A stretch of 64,000 nt of DNA from Ruegeria pomeroyi (GTDB lineage Bacteria > Pseudomonadota > Alphaproteobacteria > Rhodobacterales > Rhodobacteraceae): positions 1,116,001-1,180,000 of the forward strand of contig NZ_JAGQAG010000001.1 of assembly GCF_021405525.1 (NCBI RefSeq). Reading direction: 5' to 3'. A model generated the notes under the pieces. The model was not told the origin of the DNA. It did no database searches and was given only the letters and a program-made list of their open reading frames with translations. Both the position numbers and the translations under genes were made by a program. Every line of letters begins with the position of its first letter. Positions within the stretch are counted from its first letter, which is position 1. Below, in pieces: positions 62,053 through 64,000 of the stretch.

Positions 62053-62252
62053 GAGTATTTTTGACCAGAAAGAAGCGGCAAGTCTTTGTTAACCAGAATC
62101 GCCGCAGGCTGGCGGGGCGGTACAGGCTGGAGAGCCGATGACCGCACCAGGAAGAAGCCGCCCCTGTCCCGTGGCAGGATTATCCCCTTGCGGACGGACG
62201 GCCGCCGGATCGGGGCGCTTCGTTTGCTGCTTCTTTCTGGTCACAAATACTC
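62053..62252. repeat. 200-bp unit with 29-bp terminal inverted repeats (MITE-like, GAGTATTT motif copies 4 and 5)
   Basis: Left repeat 62053-62081 and right repeat 62224-62252 match at 27 of 29 positions as inverted copies (outer GAGTATTT, then GACCAGAAAGAAGC). The bases AAAT flank both ends (62049-62052, 62253-62256), like a short target duplication. The 142-base interior has no open frame of note. It fills most of the 357-base gap between valS and the dioxygenase gene; the valS promoter lies in the gap too. Confidence 0.6.
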
Positions 62253-62290
62253 AAATGGCGCACCCGTGGGGTTGGGCGCGGCGTCGGGGG

Positions 62291-63178
62291 TTATCCGGCT
62301 GTCTGGTAGAGCGGCACCGCGCTGCTGGCGCCCTGGGCCAGGGCCTTGGCCTGGTCGGCGCGGATGCGCTCGTAGAGCGCCAGCGCCTCGGGTGCAAAGA
62401 GGCGCGCGGGCGCGTCGACAGGGATGAAATTGCCCGAACTGTCTGTGCCGCGCGCGGGCATGGCATAGTCGCGTTCGGCCACCAGTTGGCGCGCATTGGG
62501 GTTGAGATAGCGGATCGCCATGCCGATGCGACGATCGTCCGAGCGGTTGGGGCCGGAGCCGTGGATGGTCAGCCCGTGGTGCAGCGACATCTGGCCCGGC
62601 GCGAGTTCGATATGGGTCTTGTCGGTCTCGGCCACGTCGACGGCGATCTCCTGCCCGCGCGACAGGAGGTTGTTTTCGGAATAGGTATCGGTATGCGGCA
62701 GGATCGGGCTCTTGTGGCTGCCCGCCACGAAATCCATGCAGCCGCTTTCCACCGTCGCGGGCGACAGCGCCAGCCAGGCGGTCACCTGGTCGGGGGTTTC
62801 GCCCATGCCCCAATAGGTCAGGTCCTGGTGCATGCCGACCACATGGGTGGTGCGGGGTTCCTTGATGAAGAACTCGGCCGACCAGACCAGGAGGTCGGGG
62901 CCAAGCACGCCCTGGACCAGGTCGAGGATGCGCGGGTCGCGGGCGATGCGGGCGGCGAGCGGCATCACAACATGGGCATTCACGCGCTTGTACATGTTGA
63001 GCGGTAGCGGCAGGTCGGCGGAGAGCCAGTCGCGCTCGATCTGTTCCAGTTCGGCGCGCAGGGCGGCGGCCTCATCCTCGGGCATCACCTGCAACGGGTG
63101 CAGGAAGCCGTTCTGCCAGTATTGCGCGGTCTGCTCGGCAGAGAGTCGGCCGTTCGCGGTGGGAATGGGGCTGGGCAT
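62291..63178 (-). CDS. Phytanoyl-CoA dioxygenase-family protein
   Basis: 295 residues from the Met at 63178, with AAAGGAAA before it. A double-stranded beta-helix Fe(II)/2-oxoglutarate dioxygenase fold: iron ligands in VVGMHQDLTYWG (HxD) and a distal His in LHHGLTIHGSGPNRSDDRR, with Arg for 2-oxoglutarate. CMDFVAGSHKSPILPHTDTY is typical of the family. Substrate unknown (many marine homologues hydroxylate small molecules). Divergent from a LysR gene. Confidence 0.87.
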   Translation of the reverse strand: MPSPIPTANGRLSAEQTAQYWQNGFLHPLQVMPEDEAAALRAELEQIERDWLSADLPLPLNMYKRVNAHVVMPLAARIARDPRILDLVQGVLGPDLLVWSAEFFIKEPRTTHVVGMHQDLTYWGMGETPDQVTAWLALSPATVESGCMDFVAGSHKSPILPHTDTYSENNLLSRGQEIAVDVAETDKTHIELAPGQMSLHHGLTIHGSGPNRSDDRRIGMAIRYLNPNARQLVAERDYAMPARGTDSSGNFIPVDAPARLFAPEALALYERIRADQAKALAQGASSAVPLYQTAG

Positions 63179-63281
63179 CGGGGTTTCCTTTGGTCGCGTT
63201 TCCGGCAAGGTAGCGGCGGTGCGGCGCGGTTCAGAGCGGTAAGTCTTGCCGGTCAGGGTAAGTTCAGCTTAGCCTGTGGTC

Positions 63282-64000
63282 ATGGTATCGCGGATCCCCT
63301 CGCTCAACTGGTTGCGTGTCTTCGAGGCGGCGGCGCGGACGCAGAGCTTTGCCCGGGCGGGGGCGCAGCTCAACATGTCGGCGGCCGCCGTCAGCCAGCA
63401 GATCAAGGCATTGGAGGGGCATCTGGGCGTGGCGCTGTTCGAGCGGCGGGCGCATTCGGTGGTTCTGACCGAGAGGGGGCGGGCCTATCTGCCCGGTGTG
63501 CAGCAGTCGCTGTTGATGCTTGAGACCACGACGGCGGGGCTGTTCGGGGGCGGTGGTGAGCAGATCGTTTATGTCCGCTCGATCCTGCTCTTTGCCCAGG
63601 GCGTGCTGGCCCCGGCGCTGGGCGGGTTCATGGCGGCATATCCCGGTGTCGATCTGCGCTTGAGTACCGGCAATGACGTGGCCGATTTCCAGGGTTCGGT
63701 GGCGGATATGCAGATCGTGTTCGGCAACCCGGCTCTGTTTGGCGGGCAGGCGGACGATCTGATGGGCGAGCGGCTGTATCCCGTGGCGCATCCCGATCTG
63801 GCGGCTGGGATTACCCGCCCGGAGGACCTGTTGCGGCATCGGCTGATCGACGTTTCGGCGCATCGGGCGGGGTGGTTGCGCCTCTTCGAGGCGCTGCGCC
63901 TGTCACCGGCGGCGGGGCAGTTCCTGTTTGTCGACAACACGGTGATGGCGGCGGCGCTGGCGGCCGAAGGGGTCGGGCTGGCGCTGGCGCGGGCACCTGC
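63282..64000 (+). CDS. LysR-family regulator, GcvA-like (partial, runs off the window)
   Basis: The first 239 residues are present with no stop before the window edge. MVSRIPSLNWLRVFEAAART starts a classic LysR helix-turn-helix: FARAGAQLNMSAAAVSQQIK then ALEGHLGVALFERR. The effector domain follows (FMAAYPGVDLRLSTGNDVAD; VGLALARAP). The N-terminus resembles GcvA-type members. It is divergent from the dioxygenase gene with 103 bases between the starts and is its likely regulator. Confidence 0.9.
   Translation, partial: MVSRIPSLNWLRVFEAAARTQSFARAGAQLNMSAAAVSQQIKALEGHLGVALFERRAHSVVLTERGRAYLPGVQQSLLMLETTTAGLFGGGGEQIVYVRSILLFAQGVLAPALGGFMAAYPGVDLRLSTGNDVADFQGSVADMQIVFGNPALFGGQADDLMGERLYPVAHPDLAAGITRPEDLLRHRLIDVSAHRAGWLRLFEALRLSPAAGQFLFVDNTVMAAALAAEGVGLALARAP

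Overview
The window is a GC-rich alphaproteobacterial chromosome segment. Gene content and order point to Rhodobacterales, Roseobacter group (Ruegeria-like): a Tad pilus locus with the short Flp pilins typical of this order, the ctaC-ctaB-ctaG-ctaE oxidase cluster followed by surf1, thrC and an M16 peptidase, and a zwf-edd-eda Entner-Doudoroff cluster. This is inference from recognised families; no database search was possible. I found no rRNA, tRNA, CRISPR array, prophage or intact insertion sequence.

Layout. 1-10275 (minus) is a Tad/Flp pilus operon read right to left: two tandem flp pilins, cpaB, secretin cpaC, an OmpA-type lipoprotein, cpaE, cpaF, tadB, tadC, two TPR lipoproteins and a truncated prepilin peptidase at the left edge. 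A lytic transglycosylase diverges from the pilin genes at 10630. 11529-18043 holds scoAB, a VOC protein divergent from a TetR regulator with twin operators, topA and dprA. 18268-27419 holds tldD, a perfect FNR-type box, the aa3 oxidase cluster, surf1, thrC, an M16 peptidase and a GNAT gene. 27524-43415 is mixed housekeeping: MBL protein, FAD oxidase, apt, a small ribbon-helix-helix gene with a 26-bp palindrome, LysE exporter, mtnP, SulP transporter, acetyltransferases, flavin reductase, EcsC, NUDIX, DUF1178, SDR, lysC and ptsP. 43416-44208 is an unusually AT-rich 793-bp gap with clustered DnaA-box-like sites. 44209-48104 is zwf-edd-eda. The rest holds a hydrolase/ArsR pair, an ABC exporter, speB, two PLP aminotransferases, an SMP-30-like protein, an enoyl-CoA hydratase, an adenylate cyclase fused to an alpha/beta hydrolase, valS, a phytanoyl-CoA dioxygenase-like protein and a partial LysR gene.

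The least explained material is non-coding. (1) A short motif of the form GAGTATTT...GAAG recurs five times near gene ends, often beside a strong hairpin; two copies face each other as near-perfect 29-bp inverted repeats bounding a 200-bp unit with AAAT on both flanks. (2) Perfect, relatively AT-rich palindromes recur between genes (29806-29852, 57018-57086), and a similar one sits in frame inside valS. (3) The gap before zwf looks like a replication origin or a DnaA-regulated region. (4) Two regulator genes start at or inside their own putative operators, suggesting leaderless autoregulated transcripts.
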